A DNA stretch of 64,000 nucleotides, taken from assembly GCA_014655195.1 (NCBI GenBank), contig BNBH01000002.1:116405-180404 (forward strand). Direction: 5' to 3'. Position 1 is the stretch's first letter; every line of letters begins with the position of its first letter. This DNA is from Streptomyces cellulosae (GTDB lineage Bacteria; Actinomycetota; Actinomycetes; Streptomycetales; Streptomycetaceae). The position numbers and the translations under genes are program-made. The notes beneath the pieces were generated by a model, which saw nothing but the letters and a program-made list of their open reading frames with translations, was not told where the DNA came from and did no database searches. Below, one piece after another: positions 42,237-50,569 of this stretch.

Positions 42237-43700
42237 ATGACGGAACGACCCGCGCAGCGCACCCCCAACCGACAGCTCGCCGCGCTCATCGCAGAAGCGG
42301 GGTTCTCCAACGCGGGACTCGCCCGTCGCGTGGACCAGCTCGGTCTCGAACACGGGCTCGACCTGAGATATGACAAGACCTCCGTCACCCGCTGGCTGCG
42401 CGGACAGCAGCCGCGCGGGACGACCCCGGCCCTGATCGCCGAGGTCTTCACCCGGCGCCTCGGCCGCCGGCTCACCGCCCAGGACCTCGGCCTCGACGCC
42501 TGCGCGCCGGTCTACGCGGGCCTGGAGTTCGCGGCCACCCCCGAGGAGGCCGTCGACATCGTCAGCGGGCTGTGGCGCAAGGACTCCGGCAGCCACGCCG
42601 AGCTGCGGAAGATCGCGTTCACCTCGGCGGGCCTGGTGGTGCCCAGCCGCGACTGGCTGATCGGACGGCCCGACGAGAAGGTCGCCCGCGCCGAGCCGGT
42701 ACGGGTGCCCGCCCAGGGCCGCCCCGCGGTACGGCCCGTGACGCCGGCCGAGATCGCCGCCCGCCGGCGCGGGGCGGCCGACCGCGCGCCCGGCTACCGC
42801 GTCACCGGCGGCGACATCGCCGCGCTGCGCTCCGTCGGCGAGCTGTTCCGCACCCTCGACGACGCCTACGGCGGCGGGCACGCCCGCCAGGCCCTCGTGC
42901 GCTACCTGGAGCACGAGCTGGAGCCGATGCTGCGCGGCACCTACGGCGAGCAGACGGGCCGCCGGCTCTTCGCCGCCGCGGCCGACCTGACCCGGCTGGC
43001 CGGCTGGACCTCGTACGACATCGCCGCGCACGGGCTCGCCCAGCGGTACTTCGTGCAGGCGCTGCGGCTGGCGCAGGCGGCGGGGGACCGGGCGTACGGG
43101 GCGTACGTGCTGGTGACGATGAGCCGCCAGGCCGTCTACCTCGGCCACGGGCGGGAGGCCGTGCAGCTCGCCCGGGTCGCCCAGCAGGGCGTGGGCAGCT
43201 CCGCGCCGCCCGCCGTCCAGGCGCTGCTGCACGCCGCCGAGGCGCGCGGGCACGGAGTGCTGGGGGAGGTGCGGGCCTGCACGGCCGCGCTGGTGCGGGC
43301 GGAGCGAGCGCTGGACGCGGCGCGGCCGGGGGACGAGGTGCCGCACTGGGCACGGTTCTTCGACGAGGCGCAGCTGGCCGACGAGTTCGGGCACTGCCAC
43401 CGGGATCTCCAGCAGTTCCGGGCGGCGGCTCAGCACGCGGAGCGGTCGCTGCAGTTGCGGGCGCCGGGGTATGCGCGGAGCCGGCTGTTCTGCCGGGTCG
43501 TTCTCGCGACGGCGCGGCTCGGGCTGGGGGAGCTGGACCAGGCGTGCCAGCTGGCGGCGGAGGCTGCCGCGCAGGCGGCGGAGATGCGGTCGGTGCGGGC
43601 GGTGGAGTACGTACGGGACTTCGAGCGGCGGTTGGAGCCTTACCGCGACGCGGGGCCTGTGCGGACGTACCGGGACAAGGTAGCGACCACGTTCGCCTGA
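42237..43700 (+). CDS. NsdA-like TPR regulator
   Basis: A 487-residue cytoplasmic protein. The N-terminal part (ALIAEAGFSNAGLARRVDQL, YDKTSVTRWLRGQQPRGTTP) is a helix-turn-helix-like module as in streptomycete regulators of the NsdA/BldD-linked group. The remaining 380 residues are helical repeats of TPR type (QRYFVQALRLAQAAGDRAYG, EAVQLARVAQQG, QHAERSLQLRAPGY). Such proteins influence development or antibiotic production in Streptomyces. The specific role here is not shown. AGGAG lies 12 bases before the ATG. It is divergent from lipB and followed by a cluster of dispersed repeats. Confidence 0.8.
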   Translation: MTERPAQRTPNRQLAALIAEAGFSNAGLARRVDQLGLEHGLDLRYDKTSVTRWLRGQQPRGTTPALIAEVFTRRLGRRLTAQDLGLDACAPVYAGLEFAATPEEAVDIVSGLWRKDSGSHAELRKIAFTSAGLVVPSRDWLIGRPDEKVARAEPVRVPAQGRPAVRPVTPAEIAARRRGAADRAPGYRVTGGDIAALRSVGELFRTLDDAYGGGHARQALVRYLEHELEPMLRGTYGEQTGRRLFAAAADLTRLAGWTSYDIAAHGLAQRYFVQALRLAQAAGDRAYGAYVLVTMSRQAVYLGHGREAVQLARVAQQGVGSSAPPAVQALLHAAEARGHGVLGEVRACTAALVRAERALDAARPGDEVPHWARFFDEAQLADEFGHCHRDLQQFRAAAQHAERSLQLRAPGYARSRLFCRVVLATARLGLGELDQACQLAAEAAAQAAEMRSVRAVEYVRDFERRLEPYRDAGPVRTYRDKVATTFA

Positions 43701-44202
43701 ACGTGAGGGGGCCGTTGCGCACCTCGGCGCCGACGACGTGCCGGTGTCGCCCGTCAGGGGCGCGGGGAACTGCGCGCTCCGCCACGGACCACCCGCGCCC
43801 GGCGGGCGTTCGCGCACCTGGCGCCGACAGGGTGCCGCCTGCGCCCACCCGTGCCGCCCCGGGGGCACGACTGCCCGCAGTTGCGGCGTCCCTCAGGGAC
43901 GTTGGGAACTGCGCGATCGGCCACGGACGTCCCGCACCCGGCGCTGCAGAGGTACGGCTGCGCCCACCCTCCCCCACTCTCGGCTTCGCGCGAGCGGGAG
44001 GTGCCCCCATCGCCCTGGGGGTACCTCCCAGGCCCTTGAGGCACCGGGGGAGGCACGAATGCCCGCAGTCGGCGGGGGCGCAAGCGCCCGTCAGGGGCGC
44101 GGGGAACTGCGCGGCCGGCCACGGACAGCCCGCGGCCGGCGGCCGTGTTGGAAGGCACCCGCCGAGGGTGTTCTCACCGTCGGCGGGTGCCGGTCTGAAA
44201 GG
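43701..44202. repeat. 502-bp intergenic region with three copies of the dispersed repeat
   Basis: There is no gene here. Copies of the element with core GGGGCGCGGGGAACTGCGC are at 43757-43775, 43896-43914 (degenerate) and 44094-44112, all in the same direction and each followed by a GCCACGGAC-like extension and CCCGC-CCGGC. Between them are CG-rich inverted segments. The far end holds the terminator of the FAD oxidoreductase gene. Confidence 0.8.
44154..44191 (-). terminator. Terminator of FAD oxidoreductase gene
   Basis: A perfect 12-bp stem (44154-44165 with 44180-44191), with a 14-base loop that pairs internally (GGTG/CACC), 11 bases beyond the stop on the minus strand. Confidence 0.85.
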
Positions 44203-45609
44203 TCAGGCGGCCTTCGCCGTGGGCAGCGGATCCGCCGTGTGCATCGGGCGGGCCACGCCCAGGTCGGTCAGGAGCGCCGTCGCCGCGCGGTCCGCGGAGC
44301 GGAGGGCGCCCGCCACCGCACCGCTGTCGCGGTGGTCGCCGCAGACGTACAGGCCGGCCAGGAGCCGCACCGGACGGTGCAGGTCGTGCGGCGGGCGCAT
44401 CGCCGGCACCGCGTCCGCGGTGTGCCGTACCGCCAGCGTCTCCCAGCGGGCCGTCGGCACCCCGTACAGCCGTGCCAGGTGCGTCCGCACGGCCGTGTCG
44501 GTGTCCGCCGTGGCCGGCCCGAGGACCGTGGAGGTCACCAGCGTGCGGCCGGCCGGGGCGCGCGACGGGTCGACCGCGCTGACGACCGCCGTGTGCGCCA
44601 CCGGCCCGCCCCGGTCCGCGTCCAGCAGCAGCGAGGCGTCCGTGCCCGGCGGCTCGTCGGTGGTGTGGTGCACCACCGTCACCGGGTGGAAGTCCGGCAC
44701 CCGCAGCCCCGGCAGCAGCTCCGCCGCGTCCCGCGCGCCGGTCGCGACCAGCACGGCCGCGCACCGGAACTCCCCGTGCTCCGCGGTGGTCACCGAGGTC
44801 GTGGAGACCGAGGTGACCCGGACCCCGGTGTGCACCGTGCCCGCCGGCAGCGACCGCGCCAGTAGCTGCGGCAGCGCCTCCGCCCCGCCCTCCGGCAGGC
44901 ACAGCCGCCCGCTCGCGAAGTCCCGCAGCGCGAGGTCCGCCGACCTGCTGGACGTGGTGAGCTCCGGGTCGCACAACAGCGCGGCCAGCAGCGGGCGCAG
45001 GAAGCCGTCGACGGTGCGGGCGGGCAGCCCCCTGCCGTGCAGCGCCTCGGCGGCGGTCGTCTCCGGGCGGGCCAGCAGCCGCTCCACCGACGTGCCCGCC
45101 AGCCGGTTCAGGGCGGCGCCCAGCCGCGCCTGGTCCAGTGCCGTGCCCAGCGGGGCGCCGCCCCGGTGACGGGGCACGGACACCTGCCGTCCGGGCACCG
45201 CGGCCGGCCTGCGCGGCCCCGGCAGAGGGGCGCTCGCCAGGGCGCGCACCGCGTGAAGTGCGCCCCTCGCGCTCCGTGCGCCACGTGCGCGCCGGGTGCC
45301 CGGCTGCACGCCGGCGCGATGATGCCGTCCGTCGCTGTGCAGCAGGACGCCGGGGGCGAAGGGCCGCAGCACCAGGTCCTCCAGCCCTGGGGTGACGTGC
45401 AGTTCGGCACTGGCCGTGGACAGCAGCCGGCCGACTCTGTCGAGGCGGAAGCCGTCGACCTTCTCGGTCGCCGTGCGGCCTCCCACCTCATGGGCGGCCT
45501 CCAGGACGACGGTGGAGACTCCTGCGCTGGTCAGTCGACGTGCCGCGGAGAGTCCGGCCACCCCGGCTCCCACGACGACGACGTCCGCCTGGTACGTGGG
45601 CTCTGGCAC
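44203..45609 (-). CDS. FAD-dependent amine oxidase-family protein
   Basis: A 468-residue flavoprotein. The dinucleotide-binding motif is VVVVGAGVAGLSAARRL at residues 10-26, with VVLEAAHEVGGRT completing the amine oxidase/phytoene desaturase signature. The C-terminal FAD motif is GLYVCGDHRDSGAVAGALRSADRAA. The middle section (about 105-160) is Arg/Pro/Ala-rich (RARGARSARGALHAVRALAS), less conserved in look and possibly a disordered insertion. The substrate is unknown: related proteins act on amines, carotenoids or porphyrins, and no such pathway genes are adjacent. It is followed by its own terminator. Confidence 0.87.
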   Translation of the reverse strand: MPEPTYQADVVVVGAGVAGLSAARRLTSAGVSTVVLEAAHEVGGRTATEKVDGFRLDRVGRLLSTASAELHVTPGLEDLVLRPFAPGVLLHSDGRHHRAGVQPGTRRARGARSARGALHAVRALASAPLPGPRRPAAVPGRQVSVPRHRGGAPLGTALDQARLGAALNRLAGTSVERLLARPETTAAEALHGRGLPARTVDGFLRPLLAALLCDPELTTSSRSADLALRDFASGRLCLPEGGAEALPQLLARSLPAGTVHTGVRVTSVSTTSVTTAEHGEFRCAAVLVATGARDAAELLPGLRVPDFHPVTVVHHTTDEPPGTDASLLLDADRGGPVAHTAVVSAVDPSRAPAGRTLVTSTVLGPATADTDTAVRTHLARLYGVPTARWETLAVRHTADAVPAMRPPHDLHRPVRLLAGLYVCGDHRDSGAVAGALRSADRAATALLTDLGVARPMHTADPLPTAKAA

Positions 45610-45792
45610 GTGCCCCTCCTCGAGGTTGCGCGGGCGCTGGAGACGTCATGCCCTCAACAGGCCCCAGGGATACCCGAGTTCGGCTCGAGGTTAGGTCCGC
45701 ACTCCGCCGTCGGGTCAGGCGCGCACGCACAGTGCACGGGCGCACGACGGTCGCATACGCGCCCCCGGCGGGCACGGCGCGGTGCAAGGGGA

Positions 45793-46731
45793 TCAGAAGA
45801 GGTCGCCCGACTCCTGGTCCGCCGCCCCCTGCAGCGCCGCCCTGACCGCCCCTTCGATCCGCGGGAAGGCGAAGCGGAACCCCGACTCCAGCAGCCGCGT
45901 CGGCAGCACCCGCGCACTGCCCAGCACGTCCCCCGCCATCTCGCCCAGCACCGCCCGCAGCACCGGCGCAGGCACCGCGAACACGGCGGGACGGCGCAGC
46001 ACCCGCGCCATCGCGGCGGTGATCTCACGGTTCGTCAGCGGCTCGGGCGCGGTGAGGTTGAACGGCCCCGACAGCCCCTCGGTCCCCAGGAGATGCCGCA
46101 ACGCCGCCACCTCGTCGTGCAGCGCGATGTACGACCAGTACTGCCGCCCGTCGCCCAGCCGCCCGCCCAGGCCGGCGCGGAACAGCGGGAACAGCCTCCC
46201 CCACGCCCCGCCCCCGGGCGCCACCACGAGCCCCGTCCGCGCGAACACCGTCCGCACGCCCGCCTCCCGGGCCGGCGCCGCCGCGGCCTCCCACTCCACG
46301 CAGACCTGCGGCAGGAACCCCTGGCCCGGAGGCGCGCTCTCGTCCACCGCGCGGTCGCCGGTCTCGCCGTAGTAACCGATCGCGCTGCCGTTGAGGAACA
46401 CCCGCGGCCGGGCGTCCTCGGGGAGCGCGGCGACCGCCTCGGCGAGCGCGGTCGTGCCCCGCACCCGGCTGGAGCGGATCAGCTCCTTGTACGCGTCCGT
46501 CCAGCGCCGGTCGCCCACCCCGGCGCCCGCCAGGTTCACCACCGCGTCGCACCCGGCGAGCCCCGCCTCGTCCACCGTCCCGCGGTCGGGGTCCCAGCGG
46601 ATCTCGTCCGCCGACCGGGGCTCCCGGCGCACCAGCCGCAGCACCGTGTGCCCGTCCGCCGTCAGCGACCGCACCAGGGCAGAGCCGATCAGTCCGGACG
46701 CCCCGGCCACCGCGATCCGCGCATGTTCCAT
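45793..46731 (-). CDS. TIGR01777-family epimerase
   Basis: A 312-residue atypical SDR of the SulA/YfcH type. The Rossmann loop is VAGASGLIGSAL (residues 8-19). Family markers are VNLAGAGVGDRRWTDAYK, LNGSAIGYYGETGD with the Tyr, RTGLVVAPGGGAWG and WSYIALHDEV; the C-terminal DUF1731 domain ends with LLESGFRFAFPRIEGA. The ATG at 46731 has AGGA eight bases upstream; an ATG three codons earlier is possible. It is divergent from the acetyltransferase gene. Biochemical function is not established in the family. Confidence 0.9.
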   Translation of the reverse strand: MEHARIAVAGASGLIGSALVRSLTADGHTVLRLVRREPRSADEIRWDPDRGTVDEAGLAGCDAVVNLAGAGVGDRRWTDAYKELIRSSRVRGTTALAEAVAALPEDARPRVFLNGSAIGYYGETGDRAVDESAPPGQGFLPQVCVEWEAAAAPAREAGVRTVFARTGLVVAPGGGAWGRLFPLFRAGLGGRLGDGRQYWSYIALHDEVAALRHLLGTEGLSGPFNLTAPEPLTNREITAAMARVLRRPAVFAVPAPVLRAVLGEMAGDVLGSARVLPTRLLESGFRFAFPRIEGAVRAALQGAADQESGDLF

Positions 46732-46791
46732 GGCGTCCATCCTGCCCCGGCCACGTGGGAAATCACGGTGAGCACGGCAGGCGGTGCGTCC

Positions 46792-46797
46792 TAGAGT
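46792..46797 (+). promoter_or_regulatory. -10 box just before a probably leaderless gene
   Basis: TAGAGT lies seven bases before the ATG of the acetyltransferase gene. A transcript from this box would begin at or next to the start codon. No -35 hexamer is obvious. Confidence 0.5.
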
Positions 46798-46804
46798 GAC
46801 GCGC

Positions 46805-47296
46805 ATGCCGCAGCCACTCGTACGTCCCGCCCGCCCCGACGACGAACCCGCCCTGGCCCGCCTGGACCGCGAGTCCTGGTCGCCGCTGCACGAGGTGCGG
46901 CCCGAGCCGCCCGCACCCGACGAGCCCTTCTTCCACCCGACCTGCGGCCCGGACGCCCACCTCGTCGCCGAGCACGACGGACGGGTCGTGGGCTACGTCC
47001 GCCTCGGCCACCCCACCCCGATGCCGACCAACGCGCACGTCCAGCAGATCCGCGGTCTCGCCGTCGCCGAGGAGGCCCGCGGCAAGGGGACCGGCCGCGC
47101 CCTGGTACGGGCCGCCGTCGAGGAGGCCCGCCGCCGGGGAGCCCGCCGGATCACCCTGCGGGTCCTCGGCCCCAACACCGTGGCCCGCACCCTGTACGAG
47201 TCCGAGGGCTTCGTGGCCGAGGGCGTGCTGCCCGGCGAGTTCCACGTCGGAGGGCGCTACGTCGACGACGTCATGATGGGCCGCAGCCTCGTCTGA
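46805..47296 (+). CDS. GNAT-family N-acetyltransferase
   Basis: A 163-residue acetyl-CoA-dependent acetyltransferase. Motif A is QQIRGLAVAEEARGKGTGRALV (about residues 80-101; the RGKGTG loop binds the pyrophosphate), and motif B is LRVLGPNTVARTLYESEGF. The substrate is unknown. The ATG is seven bases after a TAGAGT box and has no ribosome binding site, so the message is probably leaderless. It converges with the MarP-like protease gene, 36 bases apart. Confidence 0.9.
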   Translation: MPQPLVRPARPDDEPALARLDRESWSPLHEVRPEPPAPDEPFFHPTCGPDAHLVAEHDGRVVGYVRLGHPTPMPTNAHVQQIRGLAVAEEARGKGTGRALVRAAVEEARRRGARRITLRVLGPNTVARTLYESEGFVAEGVLPGEFHVGGRYVDDVMMGRSLV

Positions 47297-47332
47297 CGCG
47301 GGCCCGCCCTACGAGAGCGCCCTCGGCGCGCC

Positions 47333-48517
47333 CTACGACAGCACCGGCTGCCCCGTGTCCACCGGCGTGGTCGCCGTCGCCGCCCGCGCGGCCTCGTCGG
47401 CGACCTCGTCCGCCGTCAGCACGTACCCCGTCTCCGCGTCCGACGTGGAACGCGCGAACACCACCCCGAACACCCGCCCGTCGGTGGTCAGCAGCGGTCC
47501 GCCCGAGTTGCCCGGGCGGACCGTGGAGCGGATCGAGTAGATCTCCCGGGTGACCGGCGCGTCGTTGTAGATGTTCTGCCCGCGCGCCTGCACCCGTCCC
47601 GCGACCGTCGCCGCCTGCAGGTTCAGGTCGCCGTCCTGCGGATAGCCCGCCACCACCGCCGCCGCGCCCCGCTCCGCGTCGTCGTCGAACGCCAGCACCG
47701 GCGCCACCAGGTCCGGCACGTACAGCACGGCCACGTCGGTCTGCGCGTCGAACAGCACCACCCGCGCCTCGTACGTCCGCCCGACGCCGCCCACCCGCAC
47801 GGTCGGCTCGTCGATGCCCGCCACCACGTGCGCGTTGGTCATCACGTGCTCCCGCGCGTACACGAACCCGCTGCCCTCACGCCCCTGCGTGCCGGCCACG
47901 CCCTCCACCTTCACCGTGCTGCGCTGCGCCGCGAGTGTGGCGGCCGGCGTCACGTTGTCCCCGGTCGGCGCGGCCACCTGCGCGGTCGACTCGCTCTCGA
48001 ACGGGTTGAACACCTGCGGGAAACCCGCCTCCGTCAGCGCCGACGTCGCCCGGGAGAACCAGGCGGGCGTGGTGTCCGGCATGGCGTCCTGCACCGCGCC
48101 CAGCAGCCGCGAGTCCCGGATCGCCGACGTCACCAGCGGCGACGAGGACGCGCCCAGCACGCTCGCCGCCACCCACGCCACGATCAGCACCGCCACCGCG
48201 TTCGCCGCGGCGCCGCCGGCCCCGTCCGCCACCCGCAGCGGGCCCCGGTCCAGCTCCCGGCGCAGCCGCAGCCCCAGCCGCCCCGCCAGCTCGTGCCCCA
48301 CCACGGCCGGCAGCAGCACCGTGAACACGGCGGTCACCGTCGCCCGCGTGGTCCCCGGCGTCACCAGGTCCATCACCCACGGCAGGATCCACACGCCGAC
48401 GACCGCGCCGCCCACGAAACCGGCCAGGGACACACAGCCGGCGACCAGTCCGCGCCGGTAACCGGACGCCGCATAGGCCAGGACGACCAGCATCAGCAGG
48501 ATGTCGAGCAGATCCAC
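47333..48517 (-). CDS. MarP-like membrane serine protease (CvpA plus trypsin domain)
   Basis: A 394-residue protein with the architecture of the actinobacterial acid-resistance protease MarP. Four N-terminal membrane spans form a CvpA-like region (LLDILLMLVVLAYAASGYRRG onward). A linker and an extracellular chymotrypsin-fold protease follow, with His in TNAHVVAG, Asp in DAQTDVAVLYV and Ser in RPGNSGGPLL. The GTG at 48517 opens directly before the first span, with AAAGG upstream. In mycobacteria MarP activates peptidoglycan hydrolases during acid stress. Here the gene facing away across 211 bp encodes a peptidoglycan-recognition amidase, which fits envelope work. The substrate is inferred from the family. 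Confidence 0.92.
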   Translation of the reverse strand: MDLLDILLMLVVLAYAASGYRRGLVAGCVSLAGFVGGAVVGVWILPWVMDLVTPGTTRATVTAVFTVLLPAVVGHELAGRLGLRLRRELDRGPLRVADGAGGAAANAVAVLIVAWVAASVLGASSSPLVTSAIRDSRLLGAVQDAMPDTTPAWFSRATSALTEAGFPQVFNPFESESTAQVAAPTGDNVTPAATLAAQRSTVKVEGVAGTQGREGSGFVYAREHVMTNAHVVAGIDEPTVRVGGVGRTYEARVVLFDAQTDVAVLYVPDLVAPVLAFDDDAERGAAAVVAGYPQDGDLNLQAATVAGRVQARGQNIYNDAPVTREIYSIRSTVRPGNSGGPLLTTDGRVFGVVFARSTSDAETGYVLTADEVADEAARAATATTPVDTGQPVLS

Positions 48518-48728
48518 GCACGCCGCCTTTCTCTCGGGACCACGACCCTCAGTACGGGGCCCGGAGGCCACGTGATCAGCCACGCGCCCGCCGGACGCGG
48601 GACAGCCGCCCGTGAGGCGCGCGTGCACTGGGGAAAACGTCACGCACCGGGACGATGGTTCCACCGGCCGTCCACCGACTGGCGGAGCAGACGTCGCGCG
48701 CCGCCGTGGCCCGTCCCACAGTGGGACC

Positions 48729-49640
48729 ATGCGTGTCCCCAGGAGACCGCGCGGCGCGCGGAAGCCCCGCCCGGCCCGGATACCCGGCCGGCCCGGCTCC
48801 GCGCGGCTGCCGAGAACGGTCACCGTCCCCCTCGGCTTCGTGCCGGGCGCGGCCGCCGCCGTCGTGCTGGTGCTGAGCGCCTACGGCGTCGAACGGGCCG
48901 CCGAGTCCTCCGACGCCCAGGCCGCCGCACGCCCCGCGCCCGCCTTCCACGCCCCCCGGCCGGACATCGTGCCGCGCACGGCATGGATCGGCGACGCGGC
49001 CCGGGACCAGCCCCCGCCGCGCTACGACGACCAGGTCGTCGCCGTGTTCATCCACCACACCGACTCGCCCAACGGGTACGACTGCGCCGACGCCTCCGGC
49101 ATCATCCGGGCGCTGTACGAGGGGCAGACCCAGGGCCGCGACTGGGACGACCTCGGCTACAACTTCGTCGTCGACCGCTGCGGCACCGTGTACGAGGGCC
49201 GCGCCGGCGGCGCCGACCGGCCCGTCACCGGCGCCCACACCCAGGGCTTCAACCACCGCACCGCGGGCATCGCCGCCCTCGGCACCTTCACCGAGGGCGT
49301 CGAGGTGCCCGACGCGATGCTGCGCTCCATCGCCGCCGTGACCGCCTGGAAGCTCGGCCCCTCCGGCACCGACCCGCGCTCCGAGGTGCGGCTGGTCTCC
49401 AGCAACGGCGGCAGCCGCTACGCGGCCGGCACCGCCGCCACCCTGCCCGCCGTCGCGGGACACAGCGACGGCTACATGACCGACTGCCCGGGCGCCGCGC
49501 TGCACGCGCGGCTCCCGGAGATCAGGGACCTCGCGGCCCGCCTCCAGGGCCGCGACGCCGCAACCGGCCCCGGCCGGGACACCGGCACCGACACACAGCG
49601 CGTCACCGTGGAAGACGACGCGCACGGAACGAAGAGCTGA
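48729..49640 (+). CDS. Secreted/anchored peptidoglycan-recognition amidase (PGRP)
   Basis: A 303-residue zinc-type N-acetylmuramoyl-L-alanine amidase of the PGRP family. The basic Arg/Pro-rich N-terminus and hydrophobic segment (about 34-52) place the domain outside the cell. Zinc ligands are visible as His109/His110 (VFIHHTDSPN), His245 (AGHSDGY) and Cys253 (TDCPG). GYNFVVDRCGTVYEGR is the family strand, and its Tyr is a further active-site residue. The C-terminal tail is disordered-looking (TGPGRDTGTDTQ). The ATG at 48729 lacks a strong ribosome binding site. It is divergent from the MarP-like gene and followed after four bases by a small gene. Confidence 0.92.
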   Translation: MRVPRRPRGARKPRPARIPGRPGSARLPRTVTVPLGFVPGAAAAVVLVLSAYGVERAAESSDAQAAARPAPAFHAPRPDIVPRTAWIGDAARDQPPPRYDDQVVAVFIHHTDSPNGYDCADASGIIRALYEGQTQGRDWDDLGYNFVVDRCGTVYEGRAGGADRPVTGAHTQGFNHRTAGIAALGTFTEGVEVPDAMLRSIAAVTAWKLGPSGTDPRSEVRLVSSNGGSRYAAGTAATLPAVAGHSDGYMTDCPGAALHARLPEIRDLAARLQGRDAATGPGRDTGTDTQRVTVEDDAHGTKS

Positions 49641-49644
49641 GCCC

Positions 49645-49821
49645 ATGAGCGACACCCCTGACCGAAGTACCACCTGGGCGGACGCCCTGCGCCGCCCCTG
49701 GACCGCCCTGGTCGCCGCGGCGGCCGTCGTCCTCGGCCCCGCCGCCTCCACGGCCTCCGCCCTCATGCAGGCCAACGCGGCCCCCCTGCGCCACGCGCAG
49801 AGCCCCCACCGGCGTCTGTGA
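49645..49821 (+). CDS. 58-residue single-span membrane protein, coupled to PGRP gene
   Basis: A short gene starting four bases after the amidase stop. Nearly all codons end in G or C, so it looks coded. The N-terminus (MSDTPDRSTTWADALRRPW) is followed by an Ala/Val-rich span (TALVAAAAVVLGPAASTASA) and a short tail with His and Arg. It could be a secreted peptide or a membrane peptide cotranslated with the amidase. No homologue is known to me. Confidence 0.6.
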   Translation: MSDTPDRSTTWADALRRPWTALVAAAAVVLGPAASTASALMQANAAPLRHAQSPHRRL

Positions 49822-49849
49822 CGGGCGCCCGGCGCCCGCGCCCCGCGGC

Positions 49850-50371
49850 TCAGTCCCCGCGGAACCTCTCCCACAGCCGCGGATAGCGCGCGGCGAGCAG
49901 GGCCTCGTTCTCGAAGTCGAGCGGCGTGCCCTCCGGCTCCGCGGGGGCCGGAGGGAGGCCGAGGTCGGGCATCACCAGACCGGTGAGCTGCTCGTACGCC
50001 TCGTCGGCCGCGTAGCCCAGGTCCTCACCGTCGCCGTCGATCTCCTCGTCGAAGTCGTCGAGCAGGTCGGCGAGCGCGTCCGGGTCGTGCAGCGCGCCCT
50101 CGAACACCTCACGGCCCTGGCCGATGAGCCAGCACCGGAAGAAGTCGAAGGCGTCGTCGCTGCACCCGTCCAGCAGCACCCACGCGGCGCCCCACAGGTC
50201 CCAGCGGTAAGCACGCTGGTAGCGCGCCTCGAAGTGACGGGCGAAGTCCAGCACGGCCTCGGGATCCAGCCGCACGAGCCGCTCCACGAGCAGATCGGCC
50301 TGCTCCTCGGGATCCCCCTCGGCATCCTCCCGAGCCCCGTCCACCAACGCCCAGAACTCCGTCTCATCCAT
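49850..50371 (-). CDS. DUF4240-domain protein
   Basis: A 173-residue soluble protein. MDETEFWALVDGAREDAEGD at the start and the Trp/Asp-rich middle (RWDLWGAAWVLLDGCSDDAFDFFRCW) are typical of DUF4240, found widely in actinobacteria with no established function. The C-terminal part is acidic (DFDEEIDGDGEDLGYAADEAY). The ATG at 50371 begins exactly at the domain; no ribosome binding site is seen, so it may be leaderless. It lies downstream of the WYL gene on the same strand, with two repeat copies between. Confidence 0.85.
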   Translation of the reverse strand: MDETEFWALVDGAREDAEGDPEEQADLLVERLVRLDPEAVLDFARHFEARYQRAYRWDLWGAAWVLLDGCSDDAFDFFRCWLIGQGREVFEGALHDPDALADLLDDFDEEIDGDGEDLGYAADEAYEQLTGLVMPDLGLPPAPAEPEGTPLDFENEALLAARYPRLWERFRGD

Positions 50372-50402
50372 CACGAGACAAGCATCAACCCGCGCCCCGC
50401 CG

Positions 50403-50534
50403 GGGGCGCGGGGAACTGCGCAAAAGGGGGCCCGGGGGCGAAGCCCCCCAGCGCCCTGAAGAGGCGCGGGGAACTGCGCGAAGATGGGGGCTCGGGGGGG
50501 CGAAGCCCCCGAGGGACGGGACGGGAAGGGGCGG
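50403..50534. repeat. Two direct copies of dispersed repeat plus G-rich block
   Basis: Core copies at 50403-50421 and 50461-50479 (GAGG variant). Each is followed by a GGGGCGAAGCCCC-like hairpin, and a G-rich block containing GGGACGGGAAGGGGCGG is at 50518-50534. The same block occurs at 54710-54726, again next to the 3' end of a regulator gene. Confidence 0.8.
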
Positions 50535-50569
50535 AGGGGGCGAAAACCCTGCCCGCACCCCACCCCAGC

